Shown: positions 36,959-47,300 of the stretch, one piece after another
Layout of the letters: each line of letters opens with the position of its first letter
Position numbering within the stretch: the first letter of the stretch is position 1
From: UBA7446 sp965656545
GTDB lineage: Bacteria > Bacteroidota > Bacteroidia > Flavobacteriales > Flavobacteriaceae
Direction of reading: 5' to 3'
Length of the DNA: 64,000 nt
Assembly: GCA_965656545.1 (NCBI GenBank)
Contig: CBFHKZ010000001.1
Location: forward strand, 558,001 to 622,000
Made by a program: the position numbers and the translations under genes
The notes under the pieces: model-generated
What the model was told of the DNA's origin: nothing
What the model saw: the letters and a program-made list of their open reading frames with translations, nothing else
The model's database searches: none

Positions 36959-38116
36959 ATGTACAACGTTCTTTGGATAGATGATCAACACAATGATCCA
37001 GAAATGATTCAATTTGCTATTGAAGCAGCTAATAAAGGATTAATTCTAGAGGGATACGAATCCAGTGAAGAAGGTTTTATAGCTTTAGAAAATAAATTTG
37101 AATATTTTGATTTGATATTATTGGATGGACTTTTTTTTGAAAAAAAAGGTCAAGAAAGAGGAACCGAAGACGAGTCTGGAATAGGTTCTGCAATTGCAAA
37201 GATTAACGAACTAAAAGCAAGAAAAATTTTTCCATGGTTTGTTCTTTCTGGAAAAGACAAATTCACAAAGGGAGAAAACACCTTGCTGAAAGCAAATAAA
37301 GCCGAATGCTATGATAAAACCAACCCCTCAGATGTTAAAAGATTATTTAATGACATGCGCTCAGCTGCAAGTAAACAGCCGGACACTCAACTTAAACATA
37401 AATATTACAATTTATTTCAAATATATTCCGATGAAATATTAGGCAAAAAAAATTATTCAAGATTGATGGATCTTATTAAGCATGTAGAGGATGACACTAG
37501 GATAAACAGAGGGGAGGATATGCTAACATCAATGAGGAAAATTATTGAAGGGCTATTTAGTACTCTTGGAGAATACCGAATAATTCCTAACGAAATAATC
37601 GGTTCAAAAGGTTGGATTAATGGGTCAAGTCGTTTTCTTCTAGGAAACCACAGCGATTATAACATAAATAAAGAAATTATCCCTTCAATAGTTGCGTTTA
37701 ACATACAAAAAATACTAGATGTTTTACAGGATGGTTCTCACGCTTATGGAGATTTAAAGTATAAGGTTGATAGCTATATTAAAGACTCTAGATCAGATTA
37801 TTTTTTAAGAAGCTGCATTTATTCCTTATTCGATATACTAGCCTACTTTAAAACATTTATTGATGATAATTCAAACAAAACAATTAACCAAACAAAATGG
37901 AAATTAAGCGAAAACAACATAAATATTTATGAGGGTTTTATAGCGCAAGATGAAAAGGGTAATTACCATTGTGATCATTACTATTTGAATTATAATTTGG
38001 TGCGTGAAAATTATAGTATTGGTGATAAAATTGTAATAATTCAAGAAGATGTAAACAATAATTCTAGAACAATGAATTACTATTCAAAATATGCAATAAA
38101 ATTTAAACTTAGTTGA
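36959..38116 (+). CDS. Response-regulator receiver protein with unknown C-terminal domain
   Basis: 385 residues. Residues 1-135 are a CheY-like receiver with acidic pair Asp8/Asp9 (VLWIDDQ), phosphoacceptor Asp56 (LILLDGLF), Ser97 (VLSGKDK) and Lys120 (CYDKTNP), all in the expected order. A loop after Asp56 is longer than usual. Residues 140-330 are helical with no recognised DNA-binding domain. The end (IYEGFIAQDEKGNYHCDHYYL) is beta-rich. It follows the methyltransferase-kinase by 4 bases and is its likely phosphorylation partner. The output function is unknown: nuclease, adaptor or toxin are all open. Confidence 0.75.
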   Translation: MYNVLWIDDQHNDPEMIQFAIEAANKGLILEGYESSEEGFIALENKFEYFDLILLDGLFFEKKGQERGTEDESGIGSAIAKINELKARKIFPWFVLSGKDKFTKGENTLLKANKAECYDKTNPSDVKRLFNDMRSAASKQPDTQLKHKYYNLFQIYSDEILGKKNYSRLMDLIKHVEDDTRINRGEDMLTSMRKIIEGLFSTLGEYRIIPNEIIGSKGWINGSSRFLLGNHSDYNINKEIIPSIVAFNIQKILDVLQDGSHAYGDLKYKVDSYIKDSRSDYFLRSCIYSLFDILAYFKTFIDDNSNKTINQTKWKLSENNINIYEGFIAQDEKGNYHCDHYYLNYNLVRENYSIGDKIVIIQEDVNNNSRTMNYYSKYAIKFKLS

Positions 38117-38123
38117 CAATATG

Positions 38124-38157
38124 TGCAATTACCTTGCACTGCCCTGCCCTAAATTTG
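38124..38157 (+). promoter_or_regulatory. Shared operator-promoter, unit B
   Basis: Palindrome TGCAATTACCTTGCACT (38124-38140; arms GTGCA/TGCAC with the preceding G), 9 bases, then a perfect TAnnTTTG box TAAATTTG (38150-38157). It lies 25 bases before the DUF2130 start. Confidence 0.75.
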
Positions 38158-38182
38158 TGTCATAATTGTTAAATCATATGTT

Positions 38183-39457
38183 ATGAAAGATAATACCGTC
38201 AAATGCCCTAGCTGTAAAGAAGTTTTTAAAGTAGATGATTCTGTCTACACAGATATTGTTAAACAAGTGCGTGACCAGCAATTTCAAGATGAACTGAGCA
38301 CACGTTTAGAGACGGCCAATAGCGAAAAACAAACAGCACTCCAACTCAAAGAAGCAGAACTAAAAAATGAATTTCAAGAGCAATTAGCTCAAAAACAAAG
38401 TGAAATTGATCTTTTGAAACAAAAAAGTAAATCGGATTTGATTGAACAATTATCTGTTAAGGACTCTAAAATCAAAGATTTGGAATCAACCATCAATCAG
38501 TCCGAGACTGAAAGAAAATTAGCTCTTTCCAATGCAATTAAAGACATTGAAAAAGAAAGAGATCAATTGGCTAATGATTTAAAAGCGAAGGATACTGAAA
38601 TGGAGCTTAAGAAAAAATCTCTTCAAGAAGATTTTCAAAGAGAATTAGAACATGTTGCCAAAGATATTCAGTTAAAAAACGAAGAGATTGAACGCCTAAA
38701 AGATTTTAAACAGAAATTATCTACCAAAATGATTGGAGAAACCCTAGAGCAACATTGTGAAACAGAGTTCAATAAGTTGAGAGCTACTGCCTTTCAGAAT
38801 GCTTATTTTGAAAAAGATAATGACTCATCAGGCGGCACTAAAGGAGATTATATCTTCAGAGAAAATGATGCCAGTGGTAATGAAATCATCTCCATCATGT
38901 TTGAAATGAAAAATGAAGGAGATGAAACAGCTTCCAAAAAGAAAAACGAAGATTTCTTTGCAAAATTAGATAAGGACAGAAGAGAAAAAGGTTGTGAATA
39001 TGCTGTGCTAGTTACTCTTTTAGAGGCTGATAATGAGTTTTACAATACTGGGATAGTTGATGTTTCACACAAATACGAAAAGATGTATGTGATAAGACCA
39101 CAATTTTTTATCCCAATTATTAGCTTATTGCGTAACGCCGGCATGAAGTCTTTACAGTACAAATCGGAGTTAACTGTAATGCGAAATCAAAATATAGATA
39201 TCACTAATTTTGAAGATAAGATTAACGAATTTAAAACAGGCTTTGCTAGAAACTACGAGCTGGCAAGTCGTAAATTCATGACAGCCATTAGTGAAATTGA
39301 CAAAACGATCTCTCATTTGGAGAAAACAAAAGCTGCATTATTATCTTCTGAAAACAATTTACGTTTAGCAAATAATAAAGCAGAAGATTTAACGATTAAA
39401 AAGTTGACGTATAACAACCCAACAATGAAAGAGAAGTTTAACGATTTAAAAAAATAG
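38183..39457 (+). CDS. DUF2130 protein, predicted PD-(D/E)xK nuclease with zinc knuckle and coiled coil
   Basis: 424 residues. A CPSC knuckle opens the protein (VKCPSCKEVFKV), followed by a long coiled coil (about 25-180). A DUF2130 domain (about 180-330) carries a nuclease-like core: GDYIF (Asp222) and IMFEMKNE (Glu241, Lys243). A second coiled coil closes the protein. DUF2130 genes often sit beside type I restriction operons. It starts unit B, 8 bases before hsdM. It may process DNA cut or marked by the system; its substrate is not known. Confidence 0.78.
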   Translation: MKDNTVKCPSCKEVFKVDDSVYTDIVKQVRDQQFQDELSTRLETANSEKQTALQLKEAELKNEFQEQLAQKQSEIDLLKQKSKSDLIEQLSVKDSKIKDLESTINQSETERKLALSNAIKDIEKERDQLANDLKAKDTEMELKKKSLQEDFQRELEHVAKDIQLKNEEIERLKDFKQKLSTKMIGETLEQHCETEFNKLRATAFQNAYFEKDNDSSGGTKGDYIFRENDASGNEIISIMFEMKNEGDETASKKKNEDFFAKLDKDRREKGCEYAVLVTLLEADNEFYNTGIVDVSHKYEKMYVIRPQFFIPIISLLRNAGMKSLQYKSELTVMRNQNIDITNFEDKINEFKTGFARNYELASRKFMTAISEIDKTISHLEKTKAALLSSENNLRLANNKAEDLTIKKLTYNNPTMKEKFNDLKK

Positions 39458-39465
39458 ATTTGTAA

Positions 39466-40941
39466 ATGATTACAGGAGAATTAAAATCACAAGTAGATAA
39501 AATTTGGGAAGCCTTTTGGACAGGTGGAATTTCTAACCCTTTGTCCGTAATTGAACAATTCACCTACCTCCTATTTATTAGGCGATTGGATGAACGCCAA
39601 CTTCTTGAGGAAAAAAGAGCTAATACTGTAGGTGTGCCTGTCAAAAATATCATTTTCACAGCTGCTCAAAAAGAACTCAGATGGAGCTCTTTTAAAAACA
39701 AGGATCCTGAGTCTATGTTTGAAGTGTTTACAAAGCCTGTAGTTGATAACATGACGGTCTTTGACCACATGAAACAAGTGGGTGACTCTGCCGGCGTTTT
39801 TACTGAGTTTATGAGTAAGGCTACTTTTATTATTGCCACTCCAAGACTTTTGGATCAAGTAGTGCAGCTTATTGATAAGATTGACATGAAGGATAGAGAT
39901 ACCAAAGGGGATCTTTACGAATACATGCTTTCTAAGATTGCTTCTGCTGGCACCAACGGACAGTTTAGAACGCCCAGGCATATCATTAATATGATGGTAG
40001 ATATGACACAACCTAAAAAGGATGATGTCATTTGTGACCCTTCTTCTGGAACAGCCGGTTTTTTAGTAGCTGCTGGAGAATATTTTAGAGACAATCACCA
40101 AGATTTATTTTTAGACAAATCCTTTAGAGACCATTTTAACAATGAAATGTTTAATGGGATTGAAATAGACGATACCATGATCCGTATTGGAGCTATGAAC
40201 CTACAGCTTCACGGTATTGAAAGCCCAAATTTGATTAAAAATGATGCGCTGAGTGAAAGAGCTGGAGATATTAGAAGCCAGTATTCTTTAATACTAGCAA
40301 ATCCTCCTTTTAAAGGAAGTTTAGACTATGATGCTGTTGAGAATTCAATCTTAAAAACAGTCAAATCTAAGAAGACAGAACTACTCTTTCTAGGGCTTAT
40401 GCTAAGGATGCTTAAAACAGGTGGGAGAGCTGCTGTAATTGTGCCAGATGGGGTGCTTTTTGGAAGTTCTAAGGCACATAAGCAAATAAGGCAAGAGCTT
40501 ATTGAAAAACACAAACTTGACGCTGTAATTTCTATGCCAAGTGGGGTGTTTAAACCCTACGCTGGGGTAAGTACTGCTGTGCTGTTTTTTACCAAAACAG
40601 GAACAGGAGGCACAGACAAGGTCTGGTTCTATGATATGCAAGCAGATGGCTATAGCTTAGATGATAAGCGTAATGAAATTAAAGAAAATGACATCCCTGA
40701 TTTATTAAACAGGTATCACAATCTAGCAGATGAATCTAACAGAGCCAGAACAGACAAGAGTTTCTTAGTGCCCTTTGATGAAATTAAAAGCAATGACTGG
40801 GATCTTTCAATAAATAGATACAAGGAAATTATCTATGAAGAGATTGAATATGCTGCTCCTTCTGATATTATAAAGGATATTGAAACACTTGACAAGAAAA
40901 GAAATCAAGCTTTGGCTGCTTTAAAAGAGATGTTAGGATGA
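39466..40941 (+). CDS. hsdM: Type I restriction-modification methyltransferase subunit
   Basis: 491 residues. An N-terminal HsdM helical domain (VDKIWEAFWTGGISNPLSVIEQ) precedes the N6-methyltransferase core with CDPSSGTAGFLVAAGEYF (SAM binding) and LANPPFKGS (catalytic NPPF). Normal family length. It methylates adenine in the sequence chosen by HsdS. The stop overlaps hsdS (ATGA-type), which fits a multisubunit enzyme. Confidence 0.92.
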   Translation: MITGELKSQVDKIWEAFWTGGISNPLSVIEQFTYLLFIRRLDERQLLEEKRANTVGVPVKNIIFTAAQKELRWSSFKNKDPESMFEVFTKPVVDNMTVFDHMKQVGDSAGVFTEFMSKATFIIATPRLLDQVVQLIDKIDMKDRDTKGDLYEYMLSKIASAGTNGQFRTPRHIINMMVDMTQPKKDDVICDPSSGTAGFLVAAGEYFRDNHQDLFLDKSFRDHFNNEMFNGIEIDDTMIRIGAMNLQLHGIESPNLIKNDALSERAGDIRSQYSLILANPPFKGSLDYDAVENSILKTVKSKKTELLFLGLMLRMLKTGGRAAVIVPDGVLFGSSKAHKQIRQELIEKHKLDAVISMPSGVFKPYAGVSTAVLFFTKTGTGGTDKVWFYDMQADGYSLDDKRNEIKENDIPDLLNRYHNLADESNRARTDKSFLVPFDEIKSNDWDLSINRYKEIIYEEIEYAAPSDIIKDIETLDKKRNQALAALKEMLG

Positions 40942-42059
40942 ATAATGTAAGTTTTGGTAACCTGTTTGACTTTCAAAAAAAGTCAAAAATAAAAGCTGGT
41001 GATGGACTTCCTTTAAATGAAGGAAGTTATCCTTTTTATACATCGAGTAATATCTTAAAAAAATCTATAAATAAATTTCTTTTTGATGGCAATAGTTTAA
41101 TTTTTGGAACTGGTGGCTCAGCAAGTGTTCATTATTGTAATGAAAGATTTGCAGTATCAACGGATTGTTTTGTCACTCAACCAAAAAATAATGATGAGAT
41201 ATTTTTAAAATACATCTATTACTTTCTAAGTGGGAATATTCATATTTTGGAAAATGGATTTAAAGGAGCTGGATTAAAACATATATCTAAAGGATATATA
41301 TCAGATATTAAAATCCCACTCCCCGCTCTAGACCAGCAAAAAAAGATAGGTGCTATTTTAGATGCAGCAGATGCCTACAGGCAAAAAACAAAAGCACTCA
41401 TTGAAAAATATGATGAGCTGACACAAAGCCTGTTTCTGGAAATGTTTGGAGATCCCGTGACTAATCCTAAGGGTTGGGATGAAATGCCAATATCAAAATC
41501 AATAGATTTAATCATAGACTACAGAGGGAAAACACCTCCTAAATCTAAATCTGGTATCCCATTATTAAGTTCTGCCAATGTGCAGGATGGGAGGATTGAC
41601 CTTTCTTATGAGCAATACATAAGCAAAGAGAATTATAAGAATTGGATTGTGAGAGGAATAACAAAACCAGGAGATCTATTATTTACTACCGAGGCTCCAA
41701 TTACTGAGGTTGCTTTGATTCCTAATGATGGTAATATTTATCAAATATCCAGAAGGGTAATTGCTTTGAGATTCATAAATAATCAATTGAATAATTATTT
41801 TTCCCTCCATTTGATGTTACAAAAAAACTGGACAGATAGACTTAAAAAATTAACTAGAGGATCCACTGTCCCAAGACTTCTAAAACCCGACATACTTAAA
41901 CAGTTATTAATTTCACCTCCAATTGATCTACAAAACCAATTTGCAGAGAAAGTTCAAGCTATAGAAGCGCAAAAAGTACAAGTACAGGCTAGTTTGGCCC
42001 AAGCAGAAGATTTGTTTAACAGCCTTTTGCAAAGGGCATTTAAAGGAGAGCTGTTTTGA
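40938..42059 (+). CDS. hsdS: Type I restriction-modification specificity subunit
   Basis: 373 residues with two target-recognition domains: residues ~5-130 (FGNLFDFQKKSKIKAGDG) and ~185-350 (ISKSIDLIIDYRGKTPPKS). They are separated by a conserved helical spacer (LDQQKKIGAILDAADAY) and closed by a second helix (EKVQAIEAQKVQVQ). It selects the bipartite DNA target for HsdM and HsdR. It overlaps hsdM by four bases, and the next gene starts at TTGA on its stop. Confidence 0.9.
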   Translation: MNNVSFGNLFDFQKKSKIKAGDGLPLNEGSYPFYTSSNILKKSINKFLFDGNSLIFGTGGSASVHYCNERFAVSTDCFVTQPKNNDEIFLKYIYYFLSGNIHILENGFKGAGLKHISKGYISDIKIPLPALDQQKKIGAILDAADAYRQKTKALIEKYDELTQSLFLEMFGDPVTNPKGWDEMPISKSIDLIIDYRGKTPPKSKSGIPLLSSANVQDGRIDLSYEQYISKENYKNWIVRGITKPGDLLFTTEAPITEVALIPNDGNIYQISRRVIALRFINNQLNNYFSLHLMLQKNWTDRLKKLTRGSTVPRLLKPDILKQLLISPPIDLQNQFAEKVQAIEAQKVQVQASLAQAEDLFNSLLQRAFKGELF

Positions 42060-42607
42060 GGTGTCAATCGAACATAGTATGTGAGCCTTTAAATGATAAA
42101 ACCAAGCGTTTTGTACTTGGGAAAGCAGGTAGCAAAGAATTTTTGGCAATTGGCCTAAACCCCAGCACCGCTAATGAAGACAAGCTAGACCCCACATCTA
42201 GAAACATACAAACCATTGCCAGAAACAACGGATGTGATGGGTGGTGGTTAGTAAATCTCTATCCTAAAAGAACATCTAAACCCAAGAACCTTCCTGAAAA
42301 AATCAATAAAGTTCTTGCCAAACAGAATGTAGATTTTATAAAAGAACTATTACATAGCGACAGCTATTCTATCTCTAAAGTTCTTTGTTGTTGGGGGAAT
42401 CATATTGAAGATCATAAATACCTCCAAAATCAAGCAGAAAAAATTATTAGTTTAGTAAATGAATCTGGTCATAAAATTCAGTGTATTGGGCTAACCGGAT
42501 TTGGAAACCCATTTCACCCAGCTCCAATGACAGTAAACACAATTTTGGGAGGAATTGATAACATTACATTAGAAGAATTTAAAAACAATGGATATACAGA
42601 AGTATAA
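42056..42607 (+). CDS. DUF1643 protein
   Basis: 183 residues from TTG overlapping the hsdS stop. GLNPSTANEDKLDPT, WWLVNLYPKRTSKP and GLTGFGNPFHP are the DUF1643 hallmarks. The fold is thought to resemble uracil-DNA-glycosylase-like proteins, but no activity is established. It overlaps the next gene by 20 bases, so expression is coupled to the restriction genes. It may be a base-modification sensor or accessory; this is an inference. Confidence 0.78.
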   Translation: MRCQSNIVCEPLNDKTKRFVLGKAGSKEFLAIGLNPSTANEDKLDPTSRNIQTIARNNGCDGWWLVNLYPKRTSKPKNLPEKINKVLAKQNVDFIKELLHSDSYSISKVLCCWGNHIEDHKYLQNQAEKIISLVNESGHKIQCIGLTGFGNPFHPAPMTVNTILGGIDNITLEEFKNNGYTEV

Positions 42608-44384
42608 CTTAAACAATCAGCCCATCGGAGTTATATTGGCATGGGTAAAAGGCGGAGAAATAGCCATTCCTGAAATTCAAAGGCCATTTGTTTGGAATTC
42701 ATCCAAAGTTAGAGACCTTCTGGACAGTTTGTATCAAGGATTTCCAATTGGATATATAATCACTTGGAGAAATCCAAATATTAAACTGAAAGATGGGAGT
42801 TCGTCTGAGGGGAAAAAGATTTTAATAGATGGCCAGCAAAGAGTTACAGCATTGACAGCTGCTATTTTAGGCGAACATGTTATTGATGAAGATTACAAGA
42901 AAATCAGAATTAAAATTGCTTTTAATCCTATTAAAGAAAAGTTTGATGTACAAACTCCTGTAATACTAAAAGATAAAGAATGGATCCCAGACATTTCTGA
43001 GGTGTTAAGTGGTCAGAACAACCCCTTTGCTTTCTATGAGGACTACAAAAACAATCATCCTGAAGCTGATCATACTGCTATACAACAATCTATCACAAAG
43101 CTTTTTACGCTCAAAGAAAAGCGAATTGGTCTTATTGATCTAGCGGCCGATTTAGATATTGAAACGGTAACTGAAATTTTCATTAGAATCAATTCTAAAG
43201 GCGTGGTACTTTCACAAGCAGATTTTGCTATGAGTAAGATTGCTTCAAATGACACTTATGATGGTCAAACATTAAGAAAAGCTATAGATTACTTCTGCCA
43301 TCTAGCTATAGCGCCAGAGTTTTATCAATTCATTGCAGATAATGATAAAGACTTCTCATCTACAGATTATTTCCAGAAAATGAGCTGGCTAAAGAATGAG
43401 AATGATGACTTGTATGACCCTAGTTATACTGACATGCTGAGGGTTGCTTTTACAACAGAATTCAATAGAGGCAAAATGGCTGACTTGGTGAGCTTGCTTT
43501 CCGGAAGGAACTTTGAAACTCGAACTTTTGAAGAAGAAATAGCAGAAGAATCTTTCAGAAAACTTAAAGATGGTGTATTCAACTTTATGAATGAAACCAA
43601 CTTCAAAAGATTTGTGATGATTATAAAGTCTGCTGGTTTTGTTAATACCAAAATGATCAGATCTCAAAACGCATTGAACTTTGCCTACATAGTTTATTTG
43701 AAGTTAAGAGCTAGAGGAATCGATCAAGGGCTTATAGAAACCTATGTAAGAAAATGGTTTGTATATAGTGTTATAACTGGTAGGTACTCAGGCTCTCCAG
43801 AATCTATGTTTGATTTTGATATCAAACAAATTGAAAACAAAACTTTTGATCAATACTTACAAGAAAAAGAAGATGGGGAACTTTCAGATGCTTTTTGGGA
43901 TGTTAATCTCGTACAAAGACTAGACACTTCGGTTGCAAGTAGTCCATTCTTTAATGTATTTCTAGCATCTCAAGTAAAAGATAATGATAGAGGGTTTTTA
44001 TCTAAAGAAATAAGCGTCAATAATTTGATCATGCATAGAGGTGATATTCATCATATTTTCCCAAAAAATTATCTAAAAAAAGCCGGTTTGACAAGGTCTA
44101 AATACAATCAAATTGCAAACTATGTGTATATGCAGCAAGAGGTAAATATAAAAGTTGGTAACAAAGCCCCTGAAACTTATTTTTCTGAAGTGTTAGAGCA
44201 ATGTCATAGTGGAGAACTCAAGTATGGTGCCATTGCTACTAAAGAGGAATTGTCTAAAAATCTCAAAGAGAACTGCATTCCAGAATCTGTATTTTCAATG
44301 ACCATTGAAAACTATCAAGAATTCCTTATGGCAAGAAGAAAGTTGATGGCTAAAAAAATTAAAGCATACTACTACAGTCTATGA
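42588..44384 (+). CDS. DUF262-HNH protein, GmrSD-like
   Basis: 598 residues. The N-terminal DUF262 (ParB-like) domain has IPEIQRPFVWNSSKVRDLL and ILIDGQQRVTAL. The C-terminus has an HNH-type motif, DIHHIFPKNYL, with ANYVYMQQEVNIKVG. This resembles GmrSD type IV modification-dependent nucleases, with an NTP-binding DGQQR. It sits between hsdS and hsdR and overlaps both neighbours. It may add attack on modified phage DNA to the type I system. Confidence 0.82.
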   Translation: MDIQKYNLNNQPIGVILAWVKGGEIAIPEIQRPFVWNSSKVRDLLDSLYQGFPIGYIITWRNPNIKLKDGSSSEGKKILIDGQQRVTALTAAILGEHVIDEDYKKIRIKIAFNPIKEKFDVQTPVILKDKEWIPDISEVLSGQNNPFAFYEDYKNNHPEADHTAIQQSITKLFTLKEKRIGLIDLAADLDIETVTEIFIRINSKGVVLSQADFAMSKIASNDTYDGQTLRKAIDYFCHLAIAPEFYQFIADNDKDFSSTDYFQKMSWLKNENDDLYDPSYTDMLRVAFTTEFNRGKMADLVSLLSGRNFETRTFEEEIAEESFRKLKDGVFNFMNETNFKRFVMIIKSAGFVNTKMIRSQNALNFAYIVYLKLRARGIDQGLIETYVRKWFVYSVITGRYSGSPESMFDFDIKQIENKTFDQYLQEKEDGELSDAFWDVNLVQRLDTSVASSPFFNVFLASQVKDNDRGFLSKEISVNNLIMHRGDIHHIFPKNYLKKAGLTRSKYNQIANYVYMQQEVNIKVGNKAPETYFSEVLEQCHSGELKYGAIATKEELSKNLKENCIPESVFSMTIENYQEFLMARRKLMAKKIKAYYYSL

Positions 44385-47300
44385 TGTCCAACTTTCAATT
44401 CCTACATAAAGAATGGCCTGCCATATTTAGAGAAGCTCATGAAGCTGAACAACTCACGTTAACTTCTCCAAAAGCCAGCGCCATAATTGCGAGGTCAGCA
44501 TTGGAAAAGGGAGTGGAGTGGTTATATCAAAACGATGGGGAACTGGAATGGCCCTATGACACTAAGCTCTCCAGTTTAATACATGAACAGTGTTTTAGAG
44601 AAATCATTAAACCATCGATGTTTAGGGAAATAAACCTAATACGACTAACAGGAAATAATGCCGCTCATGGAAAATCTATTTCTCATGATCAGTCTATCAC
44701 AAGCATAAAAAACTTATTTAGATTTCTATGTTTTTTAGGCGTCTATTACAGTGAACAAGATATAAGTGTTCCATCTTTTACAATGGGTTTAATTCCAGAT
44801 GGAAGCAAGCAAAAAGAAACCCTAAAAGCACTTCAGCAGTTAGAAGAGCAACTTGATCTTAGAAGAGAAAAAGAAAAAGAGGAACGTACTAAATTAGAAG
44901 CGCAAGCTGCCCAAATTGAGGCATTAAAAGAGCAGTTAGAAAACCAGCAAAAAGAATTTGCTAAACGTAGAGTTGAAAGAGAAAAAGTAAAAGATTCTGA
45001 AAAAACAATTCCTATACTGATACCAGAATCTGTCACTAGAAAACTCTACATAGATGTTTTATTAAAAGAAGCAGGATGGAATAAACTTTCTGAGGGAAGA
45101 GAGATTGAGTATGAAGTCAAGGGTATGCCTGTAAGTACTAACCCTTCAGGTATTGGTTATGTAGATTATGTGCTTTGGGGTGATGATGCTAAACCGTTAG
45201 CTGTTGTTGAAGCCAAAAAAACCATGGCAAATGCCAAAAAGGGAAAGCAACAAGCTGTTCTTTACGCTAATTGTTTGGAGCAGATGACTGGGCAAAGACC
45301 TATCGTATTTTACACCAACGGATTCGAGACTTTTATATGGGATGATCTTTTCTATACAGAAAGAGAAATATCAGGTTTTTATACTAAAGACGAACTACAA
45401 TTACTCATTGATAGAAGAATCACTAGAAAGGATCTTAGAAACTTTAAAGTAGATAAAAATATAGCTGGACGAGCTTATCAATTAGAAGCCATAAAAAGAG
45501 TTGCTGAAAACTTAGGACAAACAAGAGAAGGCAGGTATGTAGGAACGAAAAGAGAGAGTTTATTGGTAATGGCCACGGGAAGTGGAAAGACTAGAACTGC
45601 TGCAGCAATTGTGGATATGCTTACCAAATGTAATTGGGCTAAGAGGGTCTTGTTTTTGGCAGATAGAAATGCACTTGTAACACAGGCTAAAAATGCGTTT
45701 AAAGAACACTTAGAGCATCTTTCATCCATTGATCTAACTAAAGAAAAAGAGGACAGTAATACAAGATTAGTTTTCTCAACATATCCAACTATTATAAATA
45801 AAATTGACAAGCTCAGAAATAAAGATGAAAGGTTTTACGGAGTAGGTCATTTTGACCTTATCATCATTGATGAAGCACACCGTTCTATATATCAAAAGTA
45901 TAAGGCCATTTTTGAATACTTTGACTCTTTACTAATTGGACTTACTGCGACTCCAAAAAAAGATATAGACCGCAATACCTACAGTCTTTTTGGTATTGAA
46001 GATGATAATCCAACTTTTGCATACGAACTAAATACTGCGGTAGAGCAAGGTTTCTTAGTGCCGCCAAAGTCTATAAGTGTTCCTTTAAAGTTCCAAAGGG
46101 AAGGAATTAAGTATGCTGAGCTTTCAGAAAAAGAGAAAGAAGAGTATGAGGAAAAATTTGGAGATCCTACTAGTGAAGAAACTCCTGACACAATTGGAAG
46201 TGGGGCATTAAACAAATGGCTTTTTAACACAGATACCGTTGATAAAGTATTGGAGCATCTAATGAAAGATGGAGTAAAAGTTAGCGGTGGCGATAAGCTA
46301 GGGAAGACTATAATATTTGCAAAAAACCACCAGCATGCTGTGTTTATTGAAGAAAGGTTTAATATAAACTATCCCGAATACTCAGGTCACTTCTTAAGAG
46401 TCATTGATAATTATGAAAGTAAAGCTCAAGACTTATTAGAAAAATTTACGGATCCCTTTGAAGAACAAGATCCTCAAATTGCAGTTTCAGTTGATATGAT
46501 GGATACTGGAGTGGATGCTCCAAGAGTTGTAAATTTAGTCTTCTTCAAAATGGTAAAAAGCTCCTCTAAGTTTTGGCAGATGATAGGCAGAGGAACTAGA
46601 TTATGTCCAGATTTGTTTGGACCTGGTGAGGACAAAAAGGAGTTTATAATTTTTGATTATTGTCAAAACTTTGAATTCTTTGATGAATACCCTGACGGTG
46701 CTACTACCAAAAACATGAAGCCCTTGCAGCAACAAATTTTTGAGGCTAAACTAAATGTTTCACAACTGATTTCAGATTTACCAGAAAAAACTACATTAGA
46801 TAGCATGGTCAGAGATACTTACTTAGGTGAACTTCATAAAACTATTCAGAATCTAGATGAAAAAAGATTTGTAGTCAGAAAAGAGCTTAGATATGTTAAG
46901 GAATTTAGCAATAAAAACAAGTGGCTAAATCTATCAAAGAGCGATGTTCAAGAAATAAACTCACACCTGTCCCACTTACAACCAACTTCAAAAGATGATG
47001 ATGAGTTAGCTAGAAGATTTGATATACTCATTTTAACTTATCAAATTTTATTATTGACCGGGTCAGATAATACTGGAAAGTATATGAGTAAGATTTCTAG
47101 AACGGCTGCTTCATTGCAAAAAAAAGATAATATTCCTCAAGTATCAATCCATATCCCACTGATTAAAAAAGTTCAAACAGATCAATACTGGAAAACCATC
47201 AATGTTAAAAAACTTGATGACCTTAGATCTGCCCTCAGAGACCTAATTAAGTATTTAGACACTGAAAAACAAGAACCAATCTACACACATTTTGAAGATG

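Noticed and set aside
39571..40011. 146-codon minus-strand frame inside hsdM
   Set aside because: Antisense shadow of the methyltransferase gene; no start context and no family.
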